Shown: positions 25,577-34,786 of the stretch, piece after piece
Layout of the letters: each line of letters begins with the position of its first letter
Numbering within the stretch: the first letter of the stretch is position 1
Source: Saccharibacillus alkalitolerans
GTDB lineage: Bacteria; Bacillota; Bacilli; Paenibacillales; Paenibacillaceae
DNA: 64,000 bases
NCBI RefSeq assembly: GCF_011090185.1
Contig: NZ_JAAFGS010000002.1
Span: 496,001 to 560,000, forward strand
Direction of reading: 5' to 3'
Made by a program: the position numbers and the translations under genes
Notes under the pieces: model-generated
Databases searched by the model: none
What the model saw: the letters and a program-made list of their open reading frames with translations, nothing else
What the model was told of the DNA's origin: nothing

Positions 25577-27019
25577 CTAACGCCGGCTCGGATGCCGGAT
25601 TTCCGCCCGTGTTCCGTTCATTCGTCCGAGCGCTTTATAAGTCTTGAAGCCGAACGAAACGTTAAGGGAGAACCTCCATTCGATGCCTCCGTCGGCTTCG
25701 CGGATCGTATGAACCGCGATGTAAGGCGTCTCGATATACCGCATCGTAAGCCGCAGAATCCGCTCCCCTTCCCCGGCGCTTTCGGCCGAGGTCACGACAC
25801 GCTGACGATGCAGGGACAAGTCTTTTACGAAGACGCCTTCCGCTTCCAGCGGCCGCCCGAAATCGAACGGCAGCGTGCCGCTTCTCTCGTCTTCCCCGCC
25901 GTAGTCGGCCGTCAGCTCCAGTCCGCCTTTCGTCAAACGGAAAGAGACGGAGAGCAGTCCGGCCGGGTTGTCCTCAAGTTCGTACACGGCTCCCGGAATA
26001 AACGGCATTCGGGAAGCGAATTCGCCGGATATCGCCTTCGCCTCAAGATCGGCATCCGTTTCTTCGGCCGACCGATCGACGCGAGGCGGCGCTTCGCCGG
26101 ACAGTTCGAAAATGAAGTCCAGCAGCGTCTGCAGTTTGCCCATGCTCGGAAAGGCGCAGCCCGCGGCCGCCACGAGACCGTGCTTCGGCGAGATCAGGCA
26201 CAACTGCCCGAACGAGCCGTCGCCGCGATACGCCCCGAAGCGGCATAAATGGAACTGAAAGCCGTAGCCCTGCGCCGAGTCGATCCGCTCCGGCCCCACG
26301 CCGGCGCGGTTGTCGCTTTGTTCCGAAGAGGCCTGCTTGACGTATTCGGCCGACAGGATGCGCCGTCCGTCATAGAGGCCGCCGTCCAGCAGCATCTGTC
26401 CGACCTTCGCGACGTCTTCCGTCGCCAGGCTCAGCCCCATTCCGCCGGCCGTCACGCCGAGCGGGCAGACCTCCCACGCCGGCCGGGCGATGCCCAGCGG
26501 ATCGAACAGCGTCGGCATGAGGAAATCGACCAGGTTCATGCCCGACACGCGTTCGACAACGGCGGACAGCATATAGCTCGAAGGCGTGCTGTAGCGGTAA
26601 TGGGTACCCGGTTCGCGCTCGACGGGCTGTTCCAGAAAAGCCGCCGCCCAATCCTCGCGCGAGACGACGGCGGGATAAATATCGCCTTCGTGCCCCGCCG
26701 TCATCGACAGCAGATGGCGGACCTTCATGGCCGCAAGATTCGGAGAGGCTCCGATGCCGGCAGACAGCTTGTCGGGAAAAAAGGAAACGATCGGATCGTC
26801 CAGCTTCAGCAGGCCCCGGTCGCAGGCGATGCCGACGGCGATCGAGGTAAAGCTTTTGCTGAGCGAATACAGCAGCTGCGGAACGCCGCGCCGATACGGC
26901 TTCCGGTACCATTCCAGTACGGAGCGGCCTCCGCGCAGCAGCACCAGGCTGTTGACTTCGAGCCCCGCGCGTTCGATGATCTTCGGCAGAGCGGCATATT
27001 CGTTTTGCCCGGCTATCAT
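25577..27019 (-). CDS. Serine hydrolase of the beta-lactamase/esterase-B family
   Basis: A 480-residue protein with the class C beta-lactamase / penicillin-binding fold. The active-site SxxK is S52-L-S-K55 in LLYSLSKSFTS. The tyrosine motif is near residue 140 in HYRYSTPSSYML (YST rather than YSN), and GDGSFGQ around residue 265 is the likely third motif. No signal peptide is seen, so it is probably a cytoplasmic esterase or amidase rather than a resistance enzyme. The C-terminal ~150 residues form an extra domain typical of the family. AAGGAGA precedes the ATG at 27019. The metallopeptidase gene lies 60 bases upstream. Confidence 0.85.
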   Translation of the reverse strand: MIAGQNEYAALPKIIERAGLEVNSLVLLRGGRSVLEWYRKPYRRGVPQLLYSLSKSFTSIAVGIACDRGLLKLDDPIVSFFPDKLSAGIGASPNLAAMKVRHLLSMTAGHEGDIYPAVVSREDWAAAFLEQPVEREPGTHYRYSTPSSYMLSAVVERVSGMNLVDFLMPTLFDPLGIARPAWEVCPLGVTAGGMGLSLATEDVAKVGQMLLDGGLYDGRRILSAEYVKQASSEQSDNRAGVGPERIDSAQGYGFQFHLCRFGAYRGDGSFGQLCLISPKHGLVAAAGCAFPSMGKLQTLLDFIFELSGEAPPRVDRSAEETDADLEAKAISGEFASRMPFIPGAVYELEDNPAGLLSVSFRLTKGGLELTADYGGEDERSGTLPFDFGRPLEAEGVFVKDLSLHRQRVVTSAESAGEGERILRLTMRYIETPYIAVHTIREADGGIEWRFSLNVSFGFKTYKALGRMNGTRAEIRHPSRR

Positions 27020-27079
27020 AAGTCAGCTCTCCTTCCCAAATGCGTACACCCGGATTAGTCTTCTCCCGATGCCGGAGCG

Positions 27080-27739
27080 TCACATGACCATAAAATGCCC
27101 GTAGCGGTTGAGGTAGGCTTCCCGCTCTTTATAGTCCGGCAGGATGCTGCCCAACTTGCGCCAGAACGAGCGGTCATGGTTCATATGGTGGATGTGGCAT
27201 AGTTCGTGCACGATGACGTAGTCGATTGCGTACACGGGAGCCATCGCCAGCAGATAGTTGAAATTGAGCCTTCTTTTCGAATCGCAGCTGCCCCATTTGG
27301 TCGCGGATTCTATGATCTCGATCGACTTCGGTTCGGCTTTGAGCTGCTTGGCGTAGGCGCCGATCCGCTCGTTCACGACCTTTTTGCAGCTGGAAAAGTA
27401 AAACTTCTTCAAGTCGGCGCGCAGCTGCTCTTCGGTCCGCCCTTCCGTGGCGATCAGCTCGTCCAGTCGGCAGCGGCGGCCCAAATGCAGGAAATCTCCT
27501 TCGCCGCCTTCGCGGTATTCTTTCGGTCTGGGGCCTTCGCGCGCTTTTTCCTGTTTGGCCCGGGACTCCAAGATCCAATCGGCCTGCCCCGCGACGGCCT
27601 CGCGGATCGCCTCTTCCGGCATGCCGTTCGGCGCTTTGACCGTGACCAAGCCGTTCGGATCGAGCTGAACGTATATTTTTTTGCGTTTGGCGTATTCGAC
27701 GTGGAATTCGATCGTTTGGTTGTTATGTTCGATGTTCAT
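27080..27739 (-). CDS. YgjP-like zinc metallopeptidase (DUF45)
   Basis: A 219-residue protein of the YgjP/SprT-like M48-related family. The zinc motif is HELCHIHHMNHDRSFW (HExxH plus a following His), and the conserved WGSC block is present as KWGSCDSKRRLNFNY. The N-terminal ~70 residues are a beta-rich domain (KRKKIYVQLDPNGLVTVKAP). AAGGAG lies six bases before the ATG at 27739. It starts the transcript that continues into the serine hydrolase. The function of the family is poorly known; a protease role is likely. Confidence 0.88.
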   Translation of the reverse strand: MNIEHNNQTIEFHVEYAKRKKIYVQLDPNGLVTVKAPNGMPEEAIREAVAGQADWILESRAKQEKAREGPRPKEYREGGEGDFLHLGRRCRLDELIATEGRTEEQLRADLKKFYFSSCKKVVNERIGAYAKQLKAEPKSIEIIESATKWGSCDSKRRLNFNYLLAMAPVYAIDYVIVHELCHIHHMNHDRSFWRKLGSILPDYKEREAYLNRYGHFMVM

Positions 27740-27851
27740 GGAAAACTCCTTCGCTGCCTTTTTCCGCTTGCTTCGTATTCGATCTCTCGCTAGTCCCAGT
27801 ATAGATAGCGTTTCGGTCGGCCACAACTTTCGGCTCGGCGGAATTCGGCAT

Positions 27852-27885
27852 AAAAAAGAAGAAGCGCCGGGGAAAGCGCTTCTTC
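27852..27885 (-). terminator. Intrinsic terminator after the SLH phosphoesterase gene
   Basis: On the minus strand GAAGAAGCGC and GCGCTTCTTC form a perfect ten-pair stem, followed by six Ts. Confidence 0.9.
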
Positions 27886-27970
27886 ATGGGTCTTCGCAAA
27901 CGGAAAGCCGTTTCCTTTCGATCTATTCGTCTCCATTTATTCGTCGACACGTTTGCCGCGCGAAGCGAAT

Positions 27971-30900
27971 TTACTTGTTCATCATCGCCAGAATCATGCT
28001 GACCGCTTCGGCGCGGGTCGCTTCCTTGTTCGGAGCGAAACGTCCGCCGCCTGTGCCGCCGGCGAGACCGGCTTTGTTCGCTGCCGCGATGTACGGCACG
28101 GCCCACTTCGGCACGTCCGCCGCGTCGCGGAACGACAGTTTCGCCGCCGGATCGACCGGAAGCTTCGCCGCCCGGACGATCGTCGCGGTCAGTTCGGCGC
28201 GCGTCATGGCTTTGCCCGGACGGAACGTTCCGTCCGCGTAGCCGCTAATAATTCCCGCTTCGACCGCGGCCGCCACGTGAGGCGCCGCCCAGGCTCCGAC
28301 GCGATCGCTGTCCGCAAAGGAAGCAGGTGCCGCTTGCGTCGGCAGATCGAGCGCGCGGGCAATCATCGTCACGAACTCGGCGCGCGTGACTTTGGCGTTC
28401 GGACGGAAGTCTCCGTCCGCGTAGCCGCTGACGAATCCGGCGGCTACGGCTCGGCGTACCGCCGATTCCGCCCAGTGTCCGGCCAGATCGTTCAGCGCCG
28501 GCTGCGGGATGGCAGTCGCGTTATCCGCAGGCGCCGAAGGAGCGTTCGGCGCCGGTGCCGCAGGTGCCGCCGGCGTAGGCGTAGGCGCTGCCGGAGCCGG
28601 GGCGGCCGGTGCCGGCGACGAAGCAGCCGGGAACGTCGGCGCAGGATTTCCAGGCACGTAAGGCGCGCTTCCGCCCGGAGCCGGTGCCGGTGCCTGCGTC
28701 TCTTTGACAATGCCGAACCGGTCGATCACGAACGGAGCGGCATTGTCGATCTTTTGATCGATTTCGTAAGTCGTGGCCGTCAAGCGTCCGCCGTCGATCG
28801 TGATCGCGACGAAGTTCTGCACCTGTCCGCGTACCGGACGGGTATTATTCGACGGGTCCGGGCCGTATTTGGCGGCATGGTTCTCCTCGGCACGCTCGAA
28901 CAGATTGTAATAAGCGTCGCCGAGCGCGTCTTTTTTGTTCTTGTAATACACTTTGGCGCCGGCGGTAGCCGGGATCATGTAGATCGTTCCGTCCGGATTC
29001 ACCGTGTATTCCACCTGCTGCCCGCCGACGGATTCTTTGATGACGGAAGCCTGTCCGGCCGTTCCGTCGCTCTTGATCGGCTTGGTGCGGGCATAGATGT
29101 GGTCATGTCCTTGCACCACGAAGTCGATATCGAGCTGCGCCATCAGCGGAGCGATCTTTTTGCGTACGCCGTTTTCTCCGATGATGTCTTTGTCCGTCGC
29201 GTGGTTGGACGTCGTGTAAGGGCCTTTGTGGATATTGACGATAATCCACTGGGCGCCCGCCGCTTTGGCGGCCTGCGCGTCCCGCTTCATCCATTCCACC
29301 TGATCGACGGAGAAGTTGGCGTACGTCTCCGAATTCTCGTTCGAGTTCAGCACCATGAAATGCGCGTTGCCGTAATCGTACGAGTAGTAAGCGCCCGTCT
29401 CGGTTGCCGAACCTTCCGGCGTATCGAGGTTGAAGTGGTCGATGAACGCGTAGTTCTCGTCTTCGTGGTTGCCCGCCGAAGGCGCGATCGTTGTCCGCAT
29501 CAGGCTGTCCTGCGAATGGCCCAGCAGCCAATCCCACTGCAGTTCTTTGGTGCCCGTGTCGACGATGTCGCCGTTATGCACGACGAATTCGGCGTTCGGC
29601 ACCGTTTGCAGCGCCTTTTCCAGCGTCTCCGCCGACAGCGCCGCTTCGTCTTCTTCCTTCGCCTGGGTATCGGCTAGATCGATGAAGGTGAACGAATTGC
29701 TGCCGTCGTCGGTACGGAACGTGCCCGTTTGGCTCCAGATGTCCCGGGAAGCGTCGCCGACGCGGTAGCTGTACGTCGTTCCGGCTTTCAATCCGGATAC
29801 GACGGCTTTGTGCACCCGCTCTTCAGGCGAGTTGGTCGAAATGTAGCTGTCGCCTTTGAACGGAATCGCCTGCGAGAAGTCAGCGCCGTTCTCCGTCACC
29901 TGAACGTCGCTGCCCGTCACGGACTGCGGCGTATACCACGTCAGGCCTCTCGACGTGCGGCTGTCGCCGTGGAACGTCGCGGTCACTTTGCTTACCTGCG
30001 GCTTTTCCGCGCTTTCGTCCGTTTTGCGGATGCCGTAACGGTCAAAGAATACCGCCTCGCCGCTGTCCGGATCGACGGTGTACGTCTGGTAGCTCAGCGT
30101 GTCGCCGGTGACCCGGAAGCCCGAGAACATCGGCAGATTCGGCTGCCCGGATTTCGCGGCGTAGTCGAATGTCCGGTCCGTTTTCATCTTGTACATCTTT
30201 TTGCCGGCCGCGTTCGTGATCAGGTACAGCGTGCCTTCGGGATTCGTGACGAATCCGTCTTGATCCGGCACGATGTCCGTGAGCGGACGGTTATCGTACA
30301 TTTGGTAGCTGCGCGTATACGTGTGGTCGTGTCCGCTCAGCACCATGTCGATATCCAATTCGTCGAATACTTTCGTCAGGTTTTCGCGGAAATATTTGAC
30401 GTCCGTATCGTCCACATGGTTGGCCACCGAATAAGGCGCCTTGTGCTGGACGACCACTTTCCACTTCTGATCGGTCCGCGAAGCTTCGTTCCGCAGCCAT
30501 TGAACCTGCTTGTCGTACACGTCGCGAATATTCGCGTCGGAGCTGCTGCCCGAATATTCGTTGTTCAGCACCATGAAATGCACCGGGCCGTAGTCGAACG
30601 CGTAGACCGACCCGTCCGGCTTGGCGCCCGTAGCCGACAGATTCGGCAGATTGAAATGGGTCGCGAAATTGTCGTAGTTTTTGCTCTCGTGGTTGCCCAC
30701 GACCGGCATCAGCGGCATTTTCGTCAAGATTTCGCTTGCTTCGCCGAAGAACCATTTCCACTGCTCTTCGCGGTCTCCGTTATCCACCTCGTCGCCGGAG
30801 ATCAGCACGAATTCCGATTTCGGGAACTTGTTCAGTCCCGCTTGGAGCACCGTATTCCAAATTTTGAAATCGGTTTGCGTGGTGCCTTGGGAATCGGTCG

Positions 30901-31405
30901 TGAACAGGAAATCGAAATCTTCGCGTCCCGCTCTTTCCGTCGTGAAGGTGGAGATTCCGCTCCAGTTGCCTTCGTTTCCGTCGCCGGCGCGGTAAGCGTA
31001 CGTCGTGCCCGGCTTCAGGTTGTTCGCCACCACTTTATGGCTGCTGTACTCGGTAGTTTTTTTCGCGTCTTTGTCGGCTTTGGTCTCGTAGACCGCCGTC
31101 GTGACGGAAGTGCCTTCGTACGTCATGACGCCTTCGGCCGGGAAAGCTCCGTTTACGCGTCGGTCCGCTTCGACCACTTCAAGCTTGGTTCCCGTCACGT
31201 CCTTAGGCGCGTACCAGGCGAAGCCCATGCTCGTGGACGGGTCGCCGTTGAAGTTCAGCGTGATCGATTCCGGACGTCCCGCCGGGATCGGGGTCTCCGT
31301 CTGCGCTTGAGCGGTCAGGCTCATGTCGAAGTACAAGTCGGACCCGTTCGCGCGGCTTACTTCCGCCGCGAACACGTTGGAGCCCTCTTTCAGGACGCCC
31401 CGCAA
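27971..31405 (-). CDS. SLH-anchored double metallophosphoesterase (main ORF of a broken gene)
   Basis: The open part of a very large surface protein (1,144 codons from a TTG; the open frame goes on to 31666). In order: a purple-acid-phosphatase-like Fn3 domain (ESITLNFNGDPSTSMGFAWY), metallophosphoesterase domain 1 (TTDSQG, ISGDEVDNG, VVGNHES, SGHDHTYTRS), a second Fn3-like domain, metallophosphoesterase domain 2 (DLADTQ, HNGDIVDTG, SAGNHEDE, QGHDHIYART), a long Pro/Ala linker, and three SLH domains ending at the C-terminus that bind wall polymers. Both phosphoesterase domains keep their metal ligands. The TTG start is unlikely to be real: the signal peptide is in the same frame upstream, cut off by a TAA. 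Confidence 0.8.
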   Translation of the reverse strand: MRGVLKEGSNVFAAEVSRANGSDLYFDMSLTAQAQTETPIPAGRPESITLNFNGDPSTSMGFAWYAPKDVTGTKLEVVEADRRVNGAFPAEGVMTYEGTSVTTAVYETKADKDAKKTTEYSSHKVVANNLKPGTTYAYRAGDGNEGNWSGISTFTTERAGREDFDFLFTTDSQGTTQTDFKIWNTVLQAGLNKFPKSEFVLISGDEVDNGDREEQWKWFFGEASEILTKMPLMPVVGNHESKNYDNFATHFNLPNLSATGAKPDGSVYAFDYGPVHFMVLNNEYSGSSSDANIRDVYDKQVQWLRNEASRTDQKWKVVVQHKAPYSVANHVDDTDVKYFRENLTKVFDELDIDMVLSGHDHTYTRSYQMYDNRPLTDIVPDQDGFVTNPEGTLYLITNAAGKKMYKMKTDRTFDYAAKSGQPNLPMFSGFRVTGDTLSYQTYTVDPDSGEAVFFDRYGIRKTDESAEKPQVSKVTATFHGDSRTSRGLTWYTPQSVTGSDVQVTENGADFSQAIPFKGDSYISTNSPEERVHKAVVSGLKAGTTYSYRVGDASRDIWSQTGTFRTDDGSNSFTFIDLADTQAKEEDEAALSAETLEKALQTVPNAEFVVHNGDIVDTGTKELQWDWLLGHSQDSLMRTTIAPSAGNHEDENYAFIDHFNLDTPEGSATETGAYYSYDYGNAHFMVLNSNENSETYANFSVDQVEWMKRDAQAAKAAGAQWIIVNIHKGPYTTSNHATDKDIIGENGVRKKIAPLMAQLDIDFVVQGHDHIYARTKPIKSDGTAGQASVIKESVGGQQVEYTVNPDGTIYMIPATAGAKVYYKNKKDALGDAYYNLFERAEENHAAKYGPDPSNNTRPVRGQVQNFVAITIDGGRLTATTYEIDQKIDNAAPFVIDRFGIVKETQAPAPAPGGSAPYVPGNPAPTFPAASSPAPAAPAPAAPTPTPAAPAAPAPNAPSAPADNATAIPQPALNDLAGHWAESAVRRAVAAGFVSGYADGDFRPNAKVTRAEFVTMIARALDLPTQAAPASFADSDRVGAWAAPHVAAAVEAGIISGYADGTFRPGKAMTRAELTATIVRAAKLPVDPAAKLSFRDAADVPKWAVPYIAAANKAGLAGGTGGGRFAPNKEATRAEAVSMILAMMNK

Positions 31406-31666
31406 TTTTTCCGTGAGATCGACTTTATCGACGCGCGGAAGGGCGCTCGCTTCAACCGCTCCGCCGGATGCGCTTCGGTAAACTTCTTGACCGTTGACAT
31501 AGAAAACGATTTCGCCGAAATGCCCGAACTGCGCTTCGAACTTCGTTTGTTCTTGAAGCTGCGAAGCGTCCAGCGTTTTTTCGGCGCGGAAGTAAGCCGT
31601 TTCGCCCTGCGGGCTTTGGATCGCTCCGTATCCCGTCGAAGTCTTCAGACCGCCGAATTCGGCGGT

Positions 31667-31933
31667 TTAGAAAGCTTCGTCGGCCGGTTCTTTATATCCG
31701 AGCGGAGCCGGACCGGACTGCCACGCTCCGTCTTCGTAGACGCTCTGCCATACCGTTTGCGGCTGCGTTCCGTTATCCAGATACTGCCACTGCGAGCCTC
31801 CTGCCAGAAGAATCTTCGGCTGCGCGCCGTCTGCCGCCGCCGCGTGGCGAACGGACAATCCAGGACTCAATACTCCCAACAGCAAAACAAAAGCCAGCGT
31901 TACCGATAATGCGCGTACCCAGGTTTTAAGCAT
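31667..31933 (-). pseudogene. Signal-peptide fragment of the broken SLH phosphoesterase gene
   Basis: The true 5' end: an ATG at 31933 with GGGGAG six bases upstream, a signal peptide (LSVTLAFVLLLGVLSPG... to about residue 33), then a domain start (QWQYLDNGTQPQTVWQS, PLGYKEPADEAF). It ends in a TAA at 31667-31669 after 88 codons. Without that codon the same frame goes on through TAEFGGLKTS... (31666 to 31406) into the main ORF, with no other stop. So one nonsense codon splits the gene. It could be a true null mutation, a sequencing error or a readthrough site. As it stands, the main product would lack a signal peptide. Confidence 0.85.
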
Positions 31934-32095
31934 GATTCGCTCCCCGTTATGTATTCTGGAAACCCCTCTCCAGTCGGGTTCCAGCATAGCAGTCAATTGT
32001 TAACAGGGGGTTTTATCGAATCGATCTCTATGTAAAAAATAGAATAATTCCATCCGCTCGATAAACGGACTCAAGCTTTTTTAGAACCGCTTTCT

Positions 32096-32120
32096 GTTAA
32101 AAGCTCCGCCAACCGGGTAA
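32096..32120 (+). promoter_or_regulatory. SigmaB-like promoter before ytxH-type gene
   Basis: GTTAAA (32096-32101), 13 bases, GGGTAA (32115-32120). This is close to the sigmaB consensus GTTTAA-N12-14-GGGTAT and lies 38 bases before the start codon. YtxH homologs in Bacillus are general-stress genes, which fits. Confidence 0.55.
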
Positions 32121-32158
32121 TAACGAACAAAGATTTTAATCGAAGGGAGATTATAACC

Positions 32159-32512
32159 ATGGAAAAATCCTTTGTTACCACAGCCGCGATCGGCGCCGCA
32201 GCAGGTGCGCTGATCGGAGCCGGAGCCGCCGTTCTCGTCGCTACCCAGAAGGGCGAGCAAATTCGCCACACGGTGCTCGACGCCGCGGAAGCTCTGCGCG
32301 AAGTCGGCCCTCAGGTCAACGAGCAGGGTCATGCGCTGGCCGAGAAGAGCCAGGAAGTGACGGGCGTCGTCAAGGAAACGCTCGGCGCCGTGAAAGAACT
32401 CAAGGAAGATACCGTATCCGCGGCGCGCGACGTCAAATCGAACGTGCAGGATTCCATGCGCACTTCCGGCACGGGCGACAAGCCGACCGACGGAAGCGCG
32501 GGAAGCATGTAA
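32159..32512 (+). CDS. YtxH-domain general-stress protein
   Basis: A 117-residue small protein. Residues ~7-28 form a Gly/Ala-rich membrane or membrane-associated helix (AAIGAAAGALIGAGAAVLVA), followed by the YtxH-type amphipathic coil (TQKGEQIRHTVLDAAEALRE). The C-terminal tail is polar and Gly/Ser-rich. The role of the family is unclear; it is induced by general stress in Bacillus. AAGGGAG precedes the ATG. It is transcribed alone from a sigmaB-like promoter to a strong terminator. Confidence 0.85.
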   Translation: MEKSFVTTAAIGAAAGALIGAGAAVLVATQKGEQIRHTVLDAAEALREVGPQVNEQGHALAEKSQEVTGVVKETLGAVKELKEDTVSAARDVKSNVQDSMRTSGTGDKPTDGSAGSM

Positions 32513-32529
32513 CCCGTTCCTTCTGAATC

Positions 32530-32562
32530 AAAGCCCTTTCCCCAGGCGGGAAAGGGCTTTTT
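32530..32562 (+). terminator. Intrinsic terminator after ytxH-type gene
   Basis: AAAGCCCTTTCCC pairs with GGGAAAGGGCTTT around a short loop, followed by five Ts. Confidence 0.85.
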
Positions 32563-32677
32563 GACGCGCCCGCGCGGGATTATGCCCAGGCTGCGAGAAT
32601 CGTACGAGATCGCGCGAACGAAAGCGGACGGCCGTCAACTTGATCGGGACGCTTTCCCCCGCGCTTCTCACCGTATC

Positions 32678-32728
32678 AAAAAAAGAGCAGGGAGTCGGCG
32701 GGTAGTCCCGCTTTCTCCCTGCTCTTTT
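32678..32728 (-). terminator. Intrinsic terminator after map
   Basis: On the minus strand AAAAGAGCAGGGAG pairs with CTCCCTGCTCTTTT around a GC-rich inner stem, followed by more Ts. Confidence 0.85.
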
Positions 32729-32748
32729 CCCGGATTTGCGCCGGCCGC

Positions 32749-33498
32749 TTAGTCCTGCGACGTCAGAATCCGCGGACCGTCCTTCGTAATGGCCAGCGTA
32801 TGCTCGTACTGCGCCGAGTTGCGGCCGTCCTGCGTGCGGGCCGTCCAGCCGTTGTCGTCGCGCGACGTCTGCCAGACGCCCGCGTTGACCATCGGCTCGA
32901 TCGTGATGACCATGCCTTCCTTCAGGCGTTGGCCTTTGCCGGGTTCGCCGTAGTGCAGCACCTGCGGCTTCTCGTGAATCGTCGGTCCGATGCCGTGTCC
33001 GGTATACTCTCGCACGACGGAGAAGCCTTCGCCTTCCACGTAGCTCTGGATGGCGTAGCCGATATCGCCCAGCCGGTTTCCGGCAACGGCCTGCCCGATG
33101 CCCAGTTCCAGGGCGCGGCGGGTCACTTCCATCAGGCGCCGATCCTCCTCCGAGACGTCGCCGACCGCGTAGGTCCAGGCCGAATCGGCCAATCCGCCGT
33201 TCAGGTTGACGACCATGTCGATCGTCACGATGTCGCCGCTCTTGAGCGGCTGGCGGCGAGGGAACCCGTGGCAGACCTCGTCGTTGATCGACGCGCAGGT
33301 GGCGTATTCGTAGCCGTTATAGCCTTTTTGTTCCGGCGTGGCGCCGTGCTGCTTCAGATACTTCTCCACGAACCGGTCGATCTCCATCGTGGTGATCCCC
33401 GGCTTGATCATTTTGGCAATTTCCTTATGGCAGGCCGCCAGGAGATCCCCGGCCGCGTCCATCAGTTGAATTTCGCGTTCGCTTTTGAGTGTGATCAT
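32749..33498 (-). CDS. map: Type I methionine aminopeptidase
   Basis: A 249-residue methionine aminopeptidase, which removes the initiator Met from new proteins. The five metal ligands of the family are present: the two Asp of IDMVVNLNGGLADSAW, the His of TGHGIG, and the two Glu of TIEPM and QYEHTLAI. The substrate-pocket motif ASINDEVCHGFP is intact. The ATG at 33498 has only a weak purine run, AAGGAA, about 15 bases upstream; an upstream in-frame start at 33594 is not better. There is no secY/adk/infA neighbourhood here, so this is a second, dispersed copy of map rather than the ribosomal-operon one (inference). Confidence 0.92.
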   Translation of the reverse strand: MITLKSEREIQLMDAAGDLLAACHKEIAKMIKPGITTMEIDRFVEKYLKQHGATPEQKGYNGYEYATCASINDEVCHGFPRRQPLKSGDIVTIDMVVNLNGGLADSAWTYAVGDVSEEDRRLMEVTRRALELGIGQAVAGNRLGDIGYAIQSYVEGEGFSVVREYTGHGIGPTIHEKPQVLHYGEPGKGQRLKEGMVITIEPMVNAGVWQTSRDDNGWTARTQDGRNSAQYEHTLAITKDGPRILTSQD

Positions 33499-33610
33499 GG
33501 ATTTATCGCTCGATTCCTTATGAATTTGTCGGAGCGGAGCCTTAAGCCGCCGCATCTGTCTCATAAGGATAACGCGCTTCGGAAAAGCGTGCAACCGCAG
33601 GGCCGAACCG

Positions 33611-34561
33611 TCAATAACTCGGCCAACCGCCGGAATCCCAGATCAAGTCGCTGATCAGCAGCTTCGGATTGCCGCCGTCTTCGGCATCGTAGGCGTGGCG
33701 AACGATAAGGTTCGAGTTGTAGACGTCCTGACCGCCCGGTCCTTTCCAACGGGCATTGCCGGAGTCGAGAACGGTTCCGCCGTTGTTCATCAGGCTTACG
33801 CCGTTTTTATCCACGTAAGGTCCCGTAATGTTTTTCGAACGGCCGTACACGATTTTGTACGTGCTGTTCACTCCGCTGCAGCATTTGTCAACGGAAGCGA
33901 ACAGATAGTAATAGCCGTTTCGATACGTGATGGAAGGCGCTTCGATCGCTCCGTCGTTTATGGTGCGCCGGGCGATCGAGTAAAGGCTGCCGGTCGGCTT
34001 CATCGTATTTTTATCGAGCTTGGTCAGCTTTAATCCGCTCCAGAACGAACCGAAGGCCAGCCAAGGATCGCCGTTCGCGTCGATGACCAACTCGGGATCG
34101 ATCGCGTTGTAATCCTGCGTGCCGTTGGTCGCCAGCACCATTCCTTCGTCTTTCCAGCTTCCCGCGCCGACGCTGCTCGCCGAGGCAAGACCGATCGCCG
34201 ATACGTTTTTGCCGAAGGTCGAAACGGAATAATAGAGCCATACTTTTCCGTTATACGACTTGACGTCGGGCGCCCAGACATCCATCGGATTCTGATTGGG
34301 AACATGGGTTTTCCACCATGACGGAGCGTTCAAGAAGATTTGCGGAACCCGATAGAAATTCGCGCCGTCGTCGGAACGCAGCACCTGAATCCCGGGGCCG
34401 GTCGAAAAGACGTACCAGCTGCTGCCTTCCTTGATGATCGTAGGATCATGCACGCCGACATCGCCGCTTAATTCCCAATGGGCCGCATAACTGCGAGTTT
34501 CGCCGAGCGCTGCCGCCATAACGGTCAGCACGATAAGTAAAATGCCGAATTTGCGCTTCAT
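33611..34561 (-). CDS. Secreted GH43 endo-1,5-alpha-L-arabinanase
   Basis: A 316-residue exported enzyme. A signal peptide (to about residue 27, SYAA) is followed by the five-bladed GH43 propeller: base Asp in GVHDPTIIKEG, pKa-modulating Asp in YNAIDPELVIDANGD, and acid Glu in NDGAIEAPSITYRNGYYYLF. The length and the closing IWDSGGWPSY fit AbnA-type arabinanases, which cut the arabinan side chains of pectin. The start at 34561 follows AAGGGCAGGGA. A 15-of-16 cre match lies 50 bases upstream. It stands alone on the minus strand. Confidence 0.92.
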   Translation of the reverse strand: MKRKFGILLIVLTVMAAALGETRSYAAHWELSGDVGVHDPTIIKEGSSWYVFSTGPGIQVLRSDDGANFYRVPQIFLNAPSWWKTHVPNQNPMDVWAPDVKSYNGKVWLYYSVSTFGKNVSAIGLASASSVGAGSWKDEGMVLATNGTQDYNAIDPELVIDANGDPWLAFGSFWSGLKLTKLDKNTMKPTGSLYSIARRTINDGAIEAPSITYRNGYYYLFASVDKCCSGVNSTYKIVYGRSKNITGPYVDKNGVSLMNNGGTVLDSGNARWKGPGGQDVYNSNLIVRHAYDAEDGGNPKLLISDLIWDSGGWPSY

Positions 34562-34610
34562 TTCGGTTTATCCCTGCCCTTCTGTACGTGTGTGAGTAAT
34601 CCCAACCAAA

Positions 34611-34626
34611 TAGATAACGCTTTCAA
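34611..34626 (-). promoter_or_regulatory. cre site before the arabinanase gene
   Basis: On the minus strand TTGAAAGCGTTATCTA matches 15 of 16 positions of the consensus WTGNAANCGNWWNCAW. It lies 50 bases before the start codon. This should allow CcpA repression when glucose is present. Confidence 0.7.
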
Positions 34627-34786
34627 AAACCGCCGTTTCTTCCTTTCGCTCCTCCTTTCCTAAAGCCTTCCGCCAAAGCTCCCGAATTATGTATGCGCTT
34701 TAACTTCAGCTTTATGTATAAAAGTTTAGGTTGATCTAAAGCAAATGTCAACAATATATGATAAATTTTGTAAGTTTTTTGCCTCG

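Noticed and set aside
25577-27019. Beta-lactamase resistance gene
   Set aside because: It has SxxK, but no signal peptide, a YST instead of YSN, and an extra C-terminal domain typical of esterase-like members.
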